The position numbers were made by a program, and so were the translations under genes. A model generated the notes under the pieces. It did not search any database. It was not told where the DNA came from and saw only the letters and a list, made by a program, of their open reading frames with translations. A stretch of DNA of 64,000 nucleotides. Source: Gaeumannomyces sp. JS-464. Its lineage: Eukaryota; Ascomycota; Sordariomycetes; Magnaporthales; Magnaporthaceae. The DNA lies in the NCBI GenBank assembly GCA_002197995.1, contig NGZR01000001.1, positions 4,712,001 to 4,776,000 on the forward strand. The letters are read 5' to 3'. This document shows positions 1-12,147 of the stretch, piece by piece (within the stretch, counting starts at the first letter, position 1; each line of letters opens with the position of its first letter).

Positions 1-423
1 CTGGAGTTCAGCGCCGCTCTGGCATCTCTGGGTCTGGTCTTCTCCGAAGACGAGATGCACGACTGCTTCGTCGAGACTTCCAAGGGCCGCGATCGCGTCA
101 CCTTTGAGCAGTTTATCCGCTTTATGGTGGACGTGACAGAGGACCAGAACACAGCCGAGCAGGTTTTCCAGTCGTTCCGCGAGGTCGCCGACGGCAAGCC
201 CTACGTGACCGAGATGGACCTGCGCCACAGTCTCGTGCCCGACGAGGTCATCGACAAGCTCGTTGAGATCATCCCTCTGCACACCGGACCCGACATGGCT
301 CAGGACCGTGGTGTTCCGCAGTACGACTACATCGCCTTTATGGACAAGTTTGTCGGCGGTGGTGTTGAGGACGATTCCGGTTCAGGCAACGCAGAGAATG
401 GCGCTGTGAACGGCACACACTGA
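1..423 (+). CDS. alpha-actinin, C-terminal end (partial)
   Basis: The reading frame is open from base 1 to the TGA at 421-423, so the gene begins before the window; about 140 residues are visible. The piece matches the C-terminal calmodulin-like EF-hand region of alpha-actinin: an acidic helix with SEDEMHDCF, then VTFEQFIRFMVDVTED, then a second pair ending in YDYIAFMDKFVGGG. Alpha-actinin cross-links actin filaments at the contractile ring and at hyphal tips. In fungal alpha-actinins the last EF-hands are usually degenerate. Here too the loops lack a full set of acidic calcium ligands, so calcium binding is doubtful. The first ATG in this piece (base 55) is internal and not the start. The family call is firm; the spectrin repeats and actin-binding domain are outside the window. 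Confidence 0.88.
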   Translation: MEFSAALASLGLVFSEDEMHDCFVETSKGRDRVTFEQFIRFMVDVTEDQNTAEQVFQSFREVADGKPYVTEMDLRHSLVPDEVIDKLVEIIPLHTGPDMAQDRGVPQYDYIAFMDKFVGGGVEDDSGSGNAENGAVNGTH

Positions 424-2169
424 GAAGCAAGAAAAAAAAGAAGAAAAACTCCCTGCACATATACTGCAAGGCTTGTTCTCACCCTTCCTCCTCCTCATTC
501 TCCTCCTCATCCGCTCCCTTTTTCGTCTGCTTTCTCATCCTCTTACTATCTCTTACCCAATCTAGCATGCATCGATGATACCACTTCATTATTTATACCG
601 TCTCCCTCATTTAAATATCGGTTTTTCCTCCAAATTCCTTCTCCCCTCTGATGTACCCTCTTTATGAGTCACGTCCGTGGGTATATATACAAATCCTCGT
701 GCGTGCTGTCTTTTTTGCTAAGCCGAGCAGGAGCGCTAGGTGATTCAGGCGCTACAAGGCCCAGACCACACATAGAGGTGGCAAGATTAGCCACATACCT
801 CTATACCTTTTCTTCGTCGCAGCCTTCCTACTTCGCTTGATAGGCAGCCCTGCTAAGACAAAAGAAAGAGGACAGAACACAAGGCCCCTGTCGGGTTAAG
901 TAAAACATATTCCTGCACAAATTGGTGTTCCGTTGGTCCGATCCAGGGATCTTTGCTTGTCTTCTCGACTTTCTTGTCTATTTTGGATGCTTCTTTTCCT
1001 TTTTCTCTCCGGAGCCTCTTCCTTTGACTTTTCTTGGTCTTGAATGCCATTGTGGGTGGTGTGCAACTCCCTTCACTTCCATTATAAGCGGATCACCTGT
1101 CCTCGGGCCCTAGGAGATTTTGACCAGGGGTTGTTTAGCATCGGCGTTGGAGGGTTTTGGACCTTCCCTACCCCTTTTCTGTATTTAGCTCGCTCTGTGT
1201 TGTTGCACGCGGGAGGAAGAGGGAAGCTATTTGAAGATTGGTACAAAAAGAAAAAGCTTATATATATCCAATATTCTCAATAGGAAGGGGGAAAAAAAGG
1301 AGTATTTGGCATTTTCTCGCCCTCTGCAAGAAGCATGCCCAAAAGAGTAACACTTTGCTGCTGATGAAACGGATGCCCTGGGGAAGGGAAGAAGCCAGGC
1401 AGTGCCCCTACGTTCCCTTGCATGGATATGAATGACCCTCCGTAGCGGGCACTTGGTCATGCTCCCCCAGGGCTTCAAACTGCTTCCCAACGATTCCGAG
1501 CCGCCCGCGAGATACGCATTGGAAGAGGCCAGGAGCATCCATGTTCTTGAACAGCACCAAGAGCAAAACGACGACGTTCAGCGCCGGGGGGTTCTGAAGC
1601 CGTGCCGGCTCTCGGGAAACCCGAGTTGGCGAGAGACCCTTACGGGGCGAATCGGTCACGGCCTTCGGGAATGGATGGATTGCTTGTCAGTAAGGAAAAG
1701 GATTTCCCCAGGGCCGGTCCGTCTCAGATAATCATTTCATGAGGGCAGCCTCTATGTACACATGTCTGGCTCGCCGGGATTCACCTGGCTCTATTTCATC
1801 GTTGAGATCGGCCTAGTGACACGGTTTCCGCTCAACAGCCAACCATGCTCGCTTGGGATAGACACCTAAATTGCCATTGACATATTTTCACTAAATCCTG
1901 CAACTGTCGAAACGCCCCTTTTTGATACGCCGCCAACGCCAGACACGCCGGCCATTCTAAATCCCTTCTTTCACCCGCGGTGAAATACAATGATGACGCC
2001 AAACCCATCCAGAAGCGGGACTGTCTAGGAGAACGAGAAAGGAAACCGAGGTTTATGATATAGTAGGAAAATACGAAAAGGTCGTTCGTTAGTGCTGCTG
2101 CTGCTTCACGGGAGAGCCCGCCTGCCACGAGAAACCTCACAGCGCTTGGTTTGGTCCGTCGGTCGTGCA
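424..2169. other. intergenic, 1.75 kb
   Basis: This holds the 3' UTR of the actinin gene (pyrimidine-rich and AT-rich stretch at about 470-700) and the downstream flank of the VPS9 gene, which ends at 2170 on the other strand. Several open frames of 60-110 codons cross it on both strands. None has a recognisable domain, and they overlap one another. No RNA gene was seen. Confidence 0.5.
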
Positions 2170-4604
2170 TCAAGCGTCTTTAAAGGCATCTCGGTCCTTC
2201 AGGGCAGCCGCCAGCCTGCGGTAGTCCCGGAGCAGGTCTCCGATATCGCCAAGCCGAAGCTCAGCTGCCGTCTGCGCCTCCATGAACTTCTTGACCGGCG
2301 GGGCGATCGGCGGGGGCTGCTGCTTCGGCGGCAAGGCAGTGGCAATGTCCGGGAAGGCCTATGAGAATGGAAGTCAGTTGGAAAGCATGCAAACGTAAAG
2401 GAAGCCTGCCAAAAGTAGACACGTGATCTATCAGGCGGTGCACGGTACTTACAGATGCAAGATCGCCACCGTCGGCTTGCTTGGCGGACACGGCTGGGGT
2501 GGACGAAGTTCTACCGAATCCCCGCATCATGCCTATCCCGGACAGCCTCGACATTGGGTTTAGCGAGTTGCCAAAGTTGCGCGCCGAGTCGAAGAGGGTT
2601 GGGTTGGAGGTCGAGGTGGGCGTCGAGCCGCCCACCGCCGCTTTGGCGTCCTCGCTCGCGAACAAAACCTTCTTGGAGCTGCTGCCTGCGCTCCTCACGC
2701 TGTCGGCGCTGTGGTCACGCGGGGCCTTGCGCCCACCAATGAGACTCAACATCTTCTCCTCCCGACTCACAACTCGCGAGCCAACCCGTTCGGGCTCCTC
2801 CGGGCCGTGCACCGAGCTCGCCCCGCTGACCGATCCATCGTCGTCGGGCGGGGGTGTCCCGATCAGCTTTCGAGCATCGTCCAGCGTCTTGGGCACCACC
2901 AGGGTCTCCCCGCCAGAGCCCAGTGGTTCCCGTAGCTTGCCGATGAAGAATTTGTAGCTGTCTCCGAGGCTGTTGGTGATGTTCTTCAAGCCCTGGTCGG
3001 CTGTATTGAACACGGCGTCGCTAGCGGCCCCTAAAGCCTGTGCAGGGGTATTGACCAAGTCGCTAAGTCGTCGATTCCGCAGCTGCACGGCTGCACGCAG
3101 CCCAGACGGTACTGTGGCATCAGCCGACGGTGTAGTTGCCTTGGGCGCTCCTGCTGTGGCGGCTGTCGTGTCCATGGGGCCCTGGTTCGCAGTTGATGAT
3201 CCGGATGCGTAGGCGGGCGGAAAAGTCTCGGCCTTGGGCGAGTTTGGCCTGCTAGAGCTCTTGATCGGGCCCGCTGGCGTCTCATCAGGCCGCAGGGTCG
3301 CGAGGTCCACCGTTTCTAAGAAGCTGATGGCGGCTTCCAGGTTTGTCAGACAATATGCAGCCTCGCCCACGAGCTTTGGCTCCCAACGGAAGCGGTGGAT
3401 GAAGTTGAGGTCGCTGATCACGTTCAACTTCTCGGGCGAGAGAGTAATGAGCGTGTAGATGAGCATGGGCATGATCTCATCGGCCGAAGAGGACGGGTGG
3501 AAGTGCGCCAGAGTCTCAACGATGCTCTTGTGAGCTGCCTTGAGCCGTGTGAGCTTGCCGAGGGGATACCTCGACTCGTTCATAAGCTCGATGTCACGCC
3601 TCGCCTGGTCCAGCCACTTGCGCACTTCCTCCTGCCTCGCAGCTCTCTCCTCGGGTGACTGCGAGCCGTCACCTAGCTCCACACCCAGGTCCGCAGGCCC
3701 GATTCCAACTACGGCGAGCGCAGCCGTCTTGGACCTCAGCTTATCGTCCTGCGCCTCATCCTGGGTCGAGCGGTGCCGATATATCCTGGGGTATATGCCC
3801 TCGCACAGGCGCCTCTCGACCGCCTCCTCAAGTAGCGATCGCTTTTGTTCCAGCACCTTCCTCGTCCGCTTCCTGTCAGCTAGCTCGTCCGCCGTTATCA
3901 TCTGCTGTTCTCCTTCAGTCTTGGCCAATGTCTTGGCCCTGTCCTTGCCGCCTGTTGAAGCAGCCTTCGCCCTCAAAAGGCTAGCCGGTGAAGACCTTGC
4001 CGAAGGTGATTGCTCGCGGCTGTGGCGGGTGAGCAGGCTTGCGACGTGGGTATTGATGTGTGACGAGGCGGAGTAGTAGAACTCTTGAAAGAGCCGGGAG
4101 AGGTTGTCGATGTTGGGGGTGTCGGGTGCACCTTGTGCGAGAGTGAATCGATAAAACTGAGCAGTTGGTAGCCGTAAGCACATTTGAGCCTCTCGAGAAC
4201 AGCGGCGAGCGAAGATGGGGATCAACCAGGTCCAAATGGCACATACCTGTCGGTCAAGCTGATCAGCTCGATGGGGAGGTCGTCCATGTCGACCGAAGCC
4301 CGCGGCGGATCGGTCTGATCGTCTCCCGCGTGGCTGCTCTCAAAGGCATCGACGACCTCCTCGAGAGCCTCATGCTTTTGGGGTGTTGGCGTATGTGTGC
4401 GGGAGCTCGGTGCTGCCGCACCGTTCTGAAAGGTGCTGGCTCGCTGGGGACGTGCCACGGCTGGTCCGGAATCGTCTGCAGCCTCGTTTCGGGGAAGGAG
4501 CGGACAGTTCGCAGAGGGTTGGGGAGTGTTGAGGCATCCTTCTCCTTGGAACCGGTGGACGCCATTAGGGTCTCCGTTATGGTTTCTGTGAGTGTGGAAA
4601 ACAT
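2170..4604 (-). CDS. VPS9-domain Rab5-type guanine nucleotide exchange factor
   Basis: Three exons are inferred: 4604-4247, 4156-2453 and 2358-2170, with introns at 4157-4246 (GTATGT) and 2359-2452 (GTAAGT). The middle exon has a VPS9 domain: the ELMNESRYPLGKLTRLKAA segment is followed by DEIMPMLIYTLITLSPEKLN and the FIHRFRW..YCLTNLEAAISFLE helix. That domain catalyses GDP/GTP exchange on Rab5/Vps21 GTPases in endosome and vacuole traffic. The remainder is Ser/Pro-rich linker and a short helical C terminus (LRDYRRLAAALKDRDAF). The frame is broken twice by a missing base. One break is in a five-C run at 4115-4119 (HPTPP then NIDNLSRLFQEF). The other is near 4468 in exon 1. Adding both bases gives about 750 aa. 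The start may be the ATG at 4604 or the in-frame one at 4565 (MASTGSKEKD), which looks more natural. Confidence 0.82.
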
Positions 4605-6418
4605 GCTTGCTTAGTCTTGGCCAAAAGCGCCAGGCAGATAGGTATGGCCAATTTGGAGACGACGACAAGCGGGTGTAGTGCTTTGTATAATGCTTAGGTA
4701 GGCAGGTAGATAGGTGGGTATATACTTGGGTAGATGTGCGTGAGACGGAGGCAGGGAGGCACAGAGCTGGCGACGAGGGCCGAGGGCGAGTGAGGTCTGG
4801 TGATGGAGGAGTGTGTCCCTGGATGGATAGGGGGAAGGGGACCTTGGCGGGCTAACGACAGGCTAGTAATGACCATGTACCATCGGGCTCCCTACAGTTG
4901 TCACAGGGTGCCGGGGCAGGCTGGCGCATAAAGTCCTAATAATAATAACAGAAAGGGCCGGATCGGCCAGGTGGGCACAGAGACACCAAACTGTCTGTCG
5001 ACCTGATGCACCGTCCACGAGGCAAGGGGTGGTGGCCTCGAGAATGAGCCTCGAGAGGGGCGACGGTGCGGTTAGGTGATGACGATGACAGGCTTGACTT
5101 GGGCTGGCTGAAGCTAGGTGAGCCGTGCAGCTTACAGTGGTGTCGGGAGCTTTGGGGCCTGCCTTGTCAGCTATCAGATCATTGCGGTGGAGCGTGGTGG
5201 TGGCAGTGACGAGGCGGTCGCAGCCCGTAGTAAGCGGCACCAGATTCGGTGTGCCAGGCGCCAGCGCACTCCACAGAAGAGACGACTCCACCGTGCTCCA
5301 TGCCCATGCTGTTCCGCAGGCGACAGGCGAGGCGGGCTGCGTCCAGGGCTCCTCGGGCCCACCATGGAAACACCATCCCCATTCGCTGATTCAAAGAAAA
5401 CCTAACACCAGACAAACTCCCGAGCGTGCCACACTTCACATGCATGCACGTGCTCTGGAGAGTGTATCTACTCTACTATTACAGTGGTGCACCAAACAAA
5501 CAAAGATATCCCCAGCACCCATCCGTAACGTAAAAGCCTCAAACGCTGAATCAGATTGCTCGAGGGCTGCAGCAGCCAAGGACGGGTATTCCCACACCAT
5601 CGCTCCATCTGGGTTGCATATGATCAGTGATTCCCGGCGTCCAGGAGATCGGGACATCACGGGTTCGTTTTCACGGACATATAAGGATGCTGCGAGAAGT
5701 TGGAGAAATGGCTCAGGCAGATGCCTAGGTACCTACCTACCTACCTAGTTGTATTAGGCAGTTGAAATGCAATCTCGCGCAGAGTCGAAGATGCTAGTTT
5801 TGGGAGTCGTCATTTGACTCTGGTCGCGACGTCGGTAGCCGTCGTGCTTCTGTTTGGGGTTGGTTGGGATGCCCAGCCCGCACAGCGTCCATCACCGCCT
5901 GCGCGTCCCGAGCACGTGTACCGGTGCATCTGGACGCTGGACCCACTTGGACGTCACAAAGGTGGTCCGCTCCAGTCGAGATGGTTGTGTGGAGCGGCTG
6001 CCACTGAAGCTCCCCAGTGCTCCCCATCGAGACCACACAGTGCATCTGCACGCAGGCTAGCCGCTATCGTCCGCCTCCGCAGCCGGCGCGTGGTCCCCGG
6101 CCAGCCAAGGACCATCCCAACTGGTCTATGACTTATCGCCGTCGTACGTGCAACGCCTAGCCCAGGTACCTCTTGCCTTCGCGGGGTGGCCACTCTCCGT
6201 CCATCCCCGGTCAGCCTCAACAACTCGGGCCCAAGCTTGCATCCCGCCCTTTCTTCCTCTTAAACCGTTTTAATTGCGAACCTTCGTCCGGTGCTTCCTC
6301 CGCCACCGAACGCGCCCTATCTTCCGTCTCCATTCCTCCGCTTCGTATCCCCCCTTTACATCAACCTGTCCAAGTGCTCCGGACTGCAGGCTTTGGCTGC
6401 CTGAACACAACAGCAAAC
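4605..6418. other. intergenic between divergent VPS9 gene and ATG15, 1.8 kb
   Basis: This is the shared upstream region of two divergent genes. It contains TAGG/ACCT-type arrays at about 4694-4720 and 5725-5748. An open frame of 207 codons at 5125-5748 has unremarkable composition and runs into the repeat, so I do not call it. The last 200 bases before ATG15 are C/T-rich, as expected for a 5' leader. No RNA gene was seen. Confidence 0.5.
5725..5748. repeat. ACCT/TAGG simple array
   Basis: A short tandem of ACCTACCT units flanked by CTAGGT and ending in CTAG. The same motif family recurs at about 4694, 24855, 21661, 45001 and 62901, always outside coding sequence. Confidence 0.8.
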
Positions 6419-8348
6419 ATGGGCGCCGGCCACAAAGGTTCCCCCAACAGATGCGCCTCTGCCGGCAGAGTGACCGCCCAGCTCCTCCTCTCCTTCCTCG
6501 CCTTCTCCGTCGGCCCGTCCGCCGCCGCCCCCGACCACGACGCCCACAACCAATTTGTCCTGCCGTTACCGCAGACCCCGATCCCGCCGTTATCTCCCGA
6601 GCCTGCCGCCCCGGCCGACCATAGATTTACTCTCCGCCATGTATTCCACCACGGGACGCATCGGCATCCTAGGCTGCACCGGCGGCAGGACATCCACCAG
6701 CGCGACGCCGGCAGCGTCTGGCTCGCCGCTGAGGACGGTCACCCCCCACATCGGCTTCCTTCCTTGACGGCTAAGAGTCGTCCGGGAAAGATTCAACGAC
6801 TGGTGGATCGGCGGCCGAGCGTGGTAGAGCCTATGGTGGCCGAGGCGCGTGAGAGGGGGTCTGTGTCGGTTCTTTCGGCCGATGCATGGTCGCTCGATGA
6901 CGTGCCCACACCTAATATCGCCGACAAGCAAACCATCGTCAACCTAGCTTACATGGCTGCTGACGCCTATGTCGAGAAGCCCGGCCTGCCGGACTGGGAA
7001 GAAGTCGGTGATCAGTTCAACCGGAGCGCCGACTTTGGGTGGGAGACAGACGGGCTGCGCGGCCATGTGTTTGCCGACGAGACCAACTCCACCATCGTCA
7101 TCGGGCTCAAGGGTACCTCGCTCGCCGTCTTTGACGGGGAGGGCACCACTACCAACGACAAGGAGAACGACAACCTCTTCTTCAGCTGCTGTTGCGCCCA
7201 GCAGGGTCAGTGGACTTGGCGGCAGGTATGCAGCTGTGCGACATCGACTTACTCGTGCAATGTCACCTGCGTCTCGCAGGCCCTGCGGGAGGAGAACCGC
7301 TACTACATGGCCGCCCGGGAGCTCTACTCCAACGTCACGGAGCTGTACCCAGACTCCAACGTGTGGCTCACGGGACATTCCCTGGGCGGTGCCGTCAGCT
7401 CCTTTCTCGGCTTGACCTACGGCCTGCCCGTTGTCACCTTCCAGGCTGTTCCAGAGGCTCTGGCCGCTGGTCGGCTAGGGCTCCCAATCCCCCCGGCCTC
7501 GGACCCCAACTTCCCGCAGACCAGAGAGTACACAGGCGCGTACCACTTTGGCCACACCGCCGACCCCATATACATGGGAACGTGTAACGGGGCCACCGCG
7601 TCCTGCTCCTATGCTGGCTATGCGCTTGAGACCGCCTGCCATTCTGGGCAAGAGTGCGTCTATGATGTCGTGGCTGACAAGGGCTGGCGGGTCGGTGTCG
7701 GCACCCACAAAATTCGGACCGTGATCCAGGACGTACTCCTCAAGTACGACACAGTCCCCAAGTGTCAGTCGACGCCCGAGTGCCGTGACTGCCTGCTCTG
7801 GAAGATGTACGAGAGCAACGGAACCGAAAGCACCACCACATCGAGCTCAACTACCACCTCGAAGCCCGTGACTCGCACCGAGACTTGCAAAACGCCTGGT
7901 AAGTGCCCCAATCGGAATACACGCTGCTGGCAACCCAGACTGCCGACGACAATACCGTACATCCTTTGATTGAAAGCGAAATGATGCAAGACTAACCCAG
8001 TACACTTTGACTTCAGGCTGGTGGGGTTGCTTGGACGAGACCACAACTACGACAGCTATGACAACTTCAAGCACCACCACGACCACTACGTCAACTTGCA
8101 AAACGCCCGGCTGGTTTGGCTGCAAGGACAAGACTACAACGACAACGACGACGACTACCCCGACAGTCACACCCACAACCACTTGCCTGACTCCCGGGTG
8201 GTTCGGATGCAACGACAAGACGTCGTCTCAAAGCAGCGCGGTGCCATCGGCTACCTCTCACACCATCACGGCGCCCCCTACGTTGACGCCGACTGAGAAG
8301 CCGAACCCCCCGGAAAACCCGCCGCCCAAGAGAAGGGGAAGTGCGTAA
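6419..8348 (+). CDS. ATG15: autophagic phospholipase/lipase ATG15
   Basis: Two exons, 6419-7898 and 8017-8348, joined through a GTAAGT donor and TTCAG acceptor, give 603 aa. ATG15 is a vacuolar-lumen lipase that breaks open autophagic bodies after delivery through the multivesicular body route. The N terminus has a hydrophobic signal-anchor ([11 protein letters not shown], residues about 20-40). Next comes the [20 protein letters not shown] segment typical of the family. The class 3 lipase core has the nucleophile motif [10 protein letters not shown] near residue 320 and candidate partner residues HTADP and [12 protein letters not shown] glycosylation sites are present. The C terminus is threonine-rich and carries three copies of a TC-TPGW-GC-D module; the intron lies inside the first copy. 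I chose the ATG at 6419 because the longer in-frame start at 6173 adds sequence unlike any known ATG15 N terminus. No frame break was seen. Confidence 0.93.
7883..8219 (+). repeat. three-copy TC-TPGW-GC-D module in the ATG15 tail
   Basis: Copies start at 7883 (split by the 7899-8016 intron), 8094 and 8181. Each encodes a TC(K/L)TPGW(F/W)GC(K/L/N)D core separated by threonine tracts. The intron falls in the glycine codon of copy 1 only. Confidence 0.8.
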
Positions 8349-9079
8349 GCCGCAACTGGTTTGGTATGTGCAAAGAATGGGATTGCCATGGTGATGCAGA
8401 GGTAGGCGACCTGTAGAAGTGGCACTCGCATCGCCTCTCTCTTTGAATTTTGTCCTTTCTGTTGTTTCTTTCTTGTATTATTGGCTGGGACCCCTTCTTA
8501 ATTTCTTTCAGAACGGTCTGGTCACGATTTGAATGGAGTAACCAGGACGCATGTAACATTGTGGGAAGCGCATGTGCCAGTTGGCTTTTGGGATCAGAAT
8601 GTGAGCATCACGCGAGTTTGGGCACAGACTGACAGATAGACGACGATTTTGCGTTGGTCTTCGAAATAGAAATAAATGGGATCATATCTCATCACCACGG
8701 TAATTTGGACTATATTTACATAGGTAGCATTCATAAACCTATCACATACCTACTTATTTATCTCGTTTATGCTCTGGGGGTGACACCAAGTCGAAGCCAA
8801 GGACACCGTCAGGAGACGGCAGAGGTCCATCCATGTCAATGGTGTGCAGACGCTGTCAATTTGTGGGTCCAGGCTTGTGATGTCAGCGCCCGAGAATGTC
8901 GAACCGCGGGTGTTGCAGCTCTGAAAAATTGTTTCCTAATTGTCTAATGTGAGTAACTCCAACGCGTCAAAAACCCCCACCACATGCCGCATCCATCACC
9001 AAAGGCTGTCGACACTGACATTGCGAAACACAAATCGAGCAGAGTGCCGCCGCACCGCCGGGTCTTGATCGCGTCGACC
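8349..9079. other. intergenic between ATG15 and VPS72, 0.73 kb
   Basis: Tandem arrangement: ATG15 3' UTR followed by the VPS72 promoter. The stretch at about 8640-8780 is AT-rich. An in-frame ATG at 8984 could extend VPS72 by 32 residues, but the ATG at 9080 has a better context (GACCATGG). No other gene is supported. Confidence 0.5.
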
Positions 9080-11953
9080 ATGGCCACCGACCGCGATGTG
9101 CCGGCCCAGGCGCCGGGGGCCGCTGCTTTGTCATCGGACAGCGACAGTAGCGACGGCGAGGGTGGCTCGCTGGCCTCGGGAAACAACTCGCAGGTGGAAT
9201 GGCTGGCCACGGGACGGTCAAGGCGGTCTACCGCCGGCAACCGCATGAAATCCATGATCGCCCAGGAGGCCGCCACCGCAGGTCTGGGCCGCGGAGCCGA
9301 CGAGGACTCGGACCTGGAGCTGCTCTTTGCCGAAGCCGACGACGACGAGGGATTCACCGACGACGGCGAGCGCGACGACGCGTCCGACGCCCATATGGAC
9401 TCGAGCTCCGACGACGAGGACGATGCCGCTGGCGGGGCCGACGACCAGCTCGAGGGCGAGAAGGAGCTGGAGCGCGTCGCCCGCGAGAAGCGCGCGGCGG
9501 CTCGCAAACGGAAGGCGCAGGAGGCCATCCCGGCCAAGTTCCGCAAGCGCGTCCGCATCGACAGCACGCCGTCAACGACGCCCGCAAGAGGGTCCGAAAC
9601 GCCGACGGGGCGGGCGCCCCGACGACAGCGACAGGAGCACCAGCCGCGGCCCAAGAAAAAGAGCGAGCGGACGAGCTGGCTCCCCACTGCGGCGGATATG
9701 CCGACGCGGGCATCGGAGCGGTCAACGACGCGGATGAGCAAGGAGCAGCTACATCAGCAGATGGTGGAGCGCGAGGTCCGGCGTAAAAAGCAGCTGGAAA
9801 TGCAGGAGAAGAAGGCCAAGCGGCTCGAGGCGCTCAAGAAGCCGCCCATGACGCAGGCGGATCGGCTGCGGGAGGCTGCTCTTGTCGAGAAGCGCAACTC
9901 CAAGAGCCTGAACCGGTGGGAGGAGGCTGAGAAGCAGCGCGAGGAGGAGCGCGAGCGGAAGCTGGCCGCCCTCTACAGCCGAACCCTCGAGGGTCCTGTC
10001 TTTACCTTTTGGAGCGGCATCATGGAGCTTAGTGAGGGCCAGATGAAGCACGTCGGGCGCATGGTCGCCATGGAGGAGAAGGCACCAAGGAAGAAGAGGC
10101 AATCGGCTGCTGCCGCGTCTGCTGCCGCCGCCGCGGCCCCAACTGGACCTGAGGCTCCCGTACCTGACGGGCCTGCGGAGCCTTCTGAGACTTCAACACA
10201 GAAGGAACAGCAGGCGCCAGCCGAGAAGCTGGACCCAGAGCCTGGTCTCGCCGCTCCGGTCTTTCACGAGGCCGTGTTCCGTCCCATCGGCCCTCCCGTA
10301 GACCCGGCCGCTGACGCCTCTCAGGCAGCTGAGCCAAGCCAGTCTCCTCAAGCGTGCTGGCGCCTCCTCTCAGTGTACTGGCGCCACCTCTTGGAGCTTC
10401 CCCGGGGCCAATGCAGATGCCAGGGTTCAATACGACGCCATCAGCCAACGGGACGTCCACCGTTCTCGCACTCCCCAACACCTCTCACGGGTCGTCGCTC
10501 GTATCTATGCCTTCAATTGATGCGCCGTCCTCGAACCTTCTATCCGTACCGTCGACAGCGCTAGTGCCTGTCATCAGCACGGCCGAGAACGCGCCATCTC
10601 CGCCTGCCCCGCCGCTCCCGCAGCCAGCCAAGGCCGCAGCGTCCAAACGCGCAAAGCAAGGGCTGGCGGCAAAGGCCTCGGTCTCGGAGCAGCCGACACG
10701 GGATCCAGAGCCGGAGCCACCGCTGGACGGTAAAGTAACCCGCAGCTGCATCATACTGCAGAACTTCGACCAGAAAGCGATCGAGGACAAGACCGTACAA
10801 ACGCAGATACTATTCGGTCGGAAGATGAACAAGCTCGCAAGTAAGTTATTCCTCTGCCTATTTGGGCCCTACGGCTGGCCATCGCAGCCCTTGGCAGTGA
10901 GGCACAAACGCGAACATGACTGACACCATCGCACTTTACACAGAACCTGGTCACGCTCCTCATTGCGTCATCACGGGCCATGTTGCGCGGTACAAGGACC
11001 CTAAGACGGGCCTGCCGTTCGCTAACATGAACGCCTACAAGCAAATACGGCGCCTGACCCAAGGCGAGTACAAATGGAGCAGTCTCCTTGGCCTCTGGGT
11101 CGGCACCGGCGAGGTTGCGGCCAAGGGCGTGCCAAACCGGTTCCTAAAGGGTGGGCCCAAGGAGAAAAGCCCTCCACCGCAACCGACACCGGCACCGGAG
11201 CCGACTGCTGTTCCTGCTGGTAGCGCTGCTGCTGCTGCTCCTCCTCCTCCCGTTGGTACTGCTACTACTTCTGTGCCGTCGACTCCCAAAGCACCCGCGA
11301 ATATCCCCGCCTTGGCCACTGGCACTGCTGCTGCATCACGGCCAGTGGCATCGCCGGCCCCGGCAGCAATGACTACACCGACCCCGGCGGGCGGGAGGCC
11401 AATAGCACGTCCAATACCGCCCCCTGCTGCCGTCCACCGCCAGTTTACGAGCTCGGGTCTTGCGGCACCTGTGACCAGCAGCCTGGCGGCGACGCGACCG
11501 GGCGTCCCAACGACCCATGCTGTCCTGCCTCCCGGAGGCAACTCCGCATCTCACCCGCCTCCACCACCTCCGCCTCGACCCCCGTCTCTCGCCCCTGTCA
11601 CGGCTCATGGAGCTAAACCCTCCACCGCCACTCCGCCAACAACCAGCGTCATGTTTTCGCCTGCACTCGCCCTCGCTCCTGCAGCAACGCCAGCGCCAAT
11701 GGCCTTGACCCCTGAGGTGGCTCCGCCGGCTATGGTCGGAGCCCCGCCTCCTTTAAAATCTCCGGCGTCCCATGACGCTCACGCGACCCTTGCTCCGTCA
11801 TCATCGGTGTCTGCCCCGGGTCCACCATCAGCAGTGCTTGCTGCCACCCCGGTCCCGACGGCTCCGCCTGTCCCCACCGCAGCACCCACGGCGCTGGCTC
11901 CCAAAGGGGAGCTGGGCCAAGACGGACAGGGAGACCAGCCAACCTCCCACTAA
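9080..11953 (+). CDS. VPS72: YL1 family, SWR1-complex subunit Vps72/Swc2
   Basis: Two exons, 9080-10840 and 10944-11953 (GTAAGT donor, ACACAG acceptor). Vps72/Swc2 is the histone-binding subunit of the SWR1 chromatin remodeller, which exchanges H2A-H2B for H2A.Z-H2B. The N-terminal YL1 region shows the AGNRMKSMIAQE basic stretch followed by an acidic run (DSDLELLFAEADDDEGF). A basic coiled-coil zone (EVRRKKQLEMQEKKAKRLE) follows. The C-terminal YL1_C domain spans the intron: SCIILQNFDQKAIEDKTVQT, then CVITGHVARYKDPKTGLPF and GEYKWSSLLGLWVG. One base is missing near 10350 (SQSPQ then VLAPPLSVLAPP); restoring it gives 923 aa. After YL1_C there is a tail of about 270 residues, very rich in Pro, Ala and Thr, longer than in most relatives. 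Confidence 0.88.
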
Positions 11954-12131
11954 GGGATGCTGGGAAAAAGGGATAAAACCTCCTTTTTCTTTGCTTATGC
12001 ACATAGCACTATTGAAACAAAATAACACCACGCTGCATGATACCAATTAAACAAATTGCTTCTCTAAGAGGACTGTGGGCAAAGTCTCGGAATGCTGTAG
12101 TTTGCATACTTTGTGAGATTTTACACGATCC

Positions 12132-12147
12132 TTTTTTTTTTTTTTTT
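12132..12147. repeat. poly-T tract (16)
   Basis: Uninterrupted T run downstream of VPS72, in non-coding DNA. A second run of 17 T lies at 12580-12596. Confidence 0.9.

Noticed and set aside
5125..5748. 207-codon open frame on the plus strand
   Set aside because: No recognisable motif, competing frames on both strands, and it ends inside the ACCT array.
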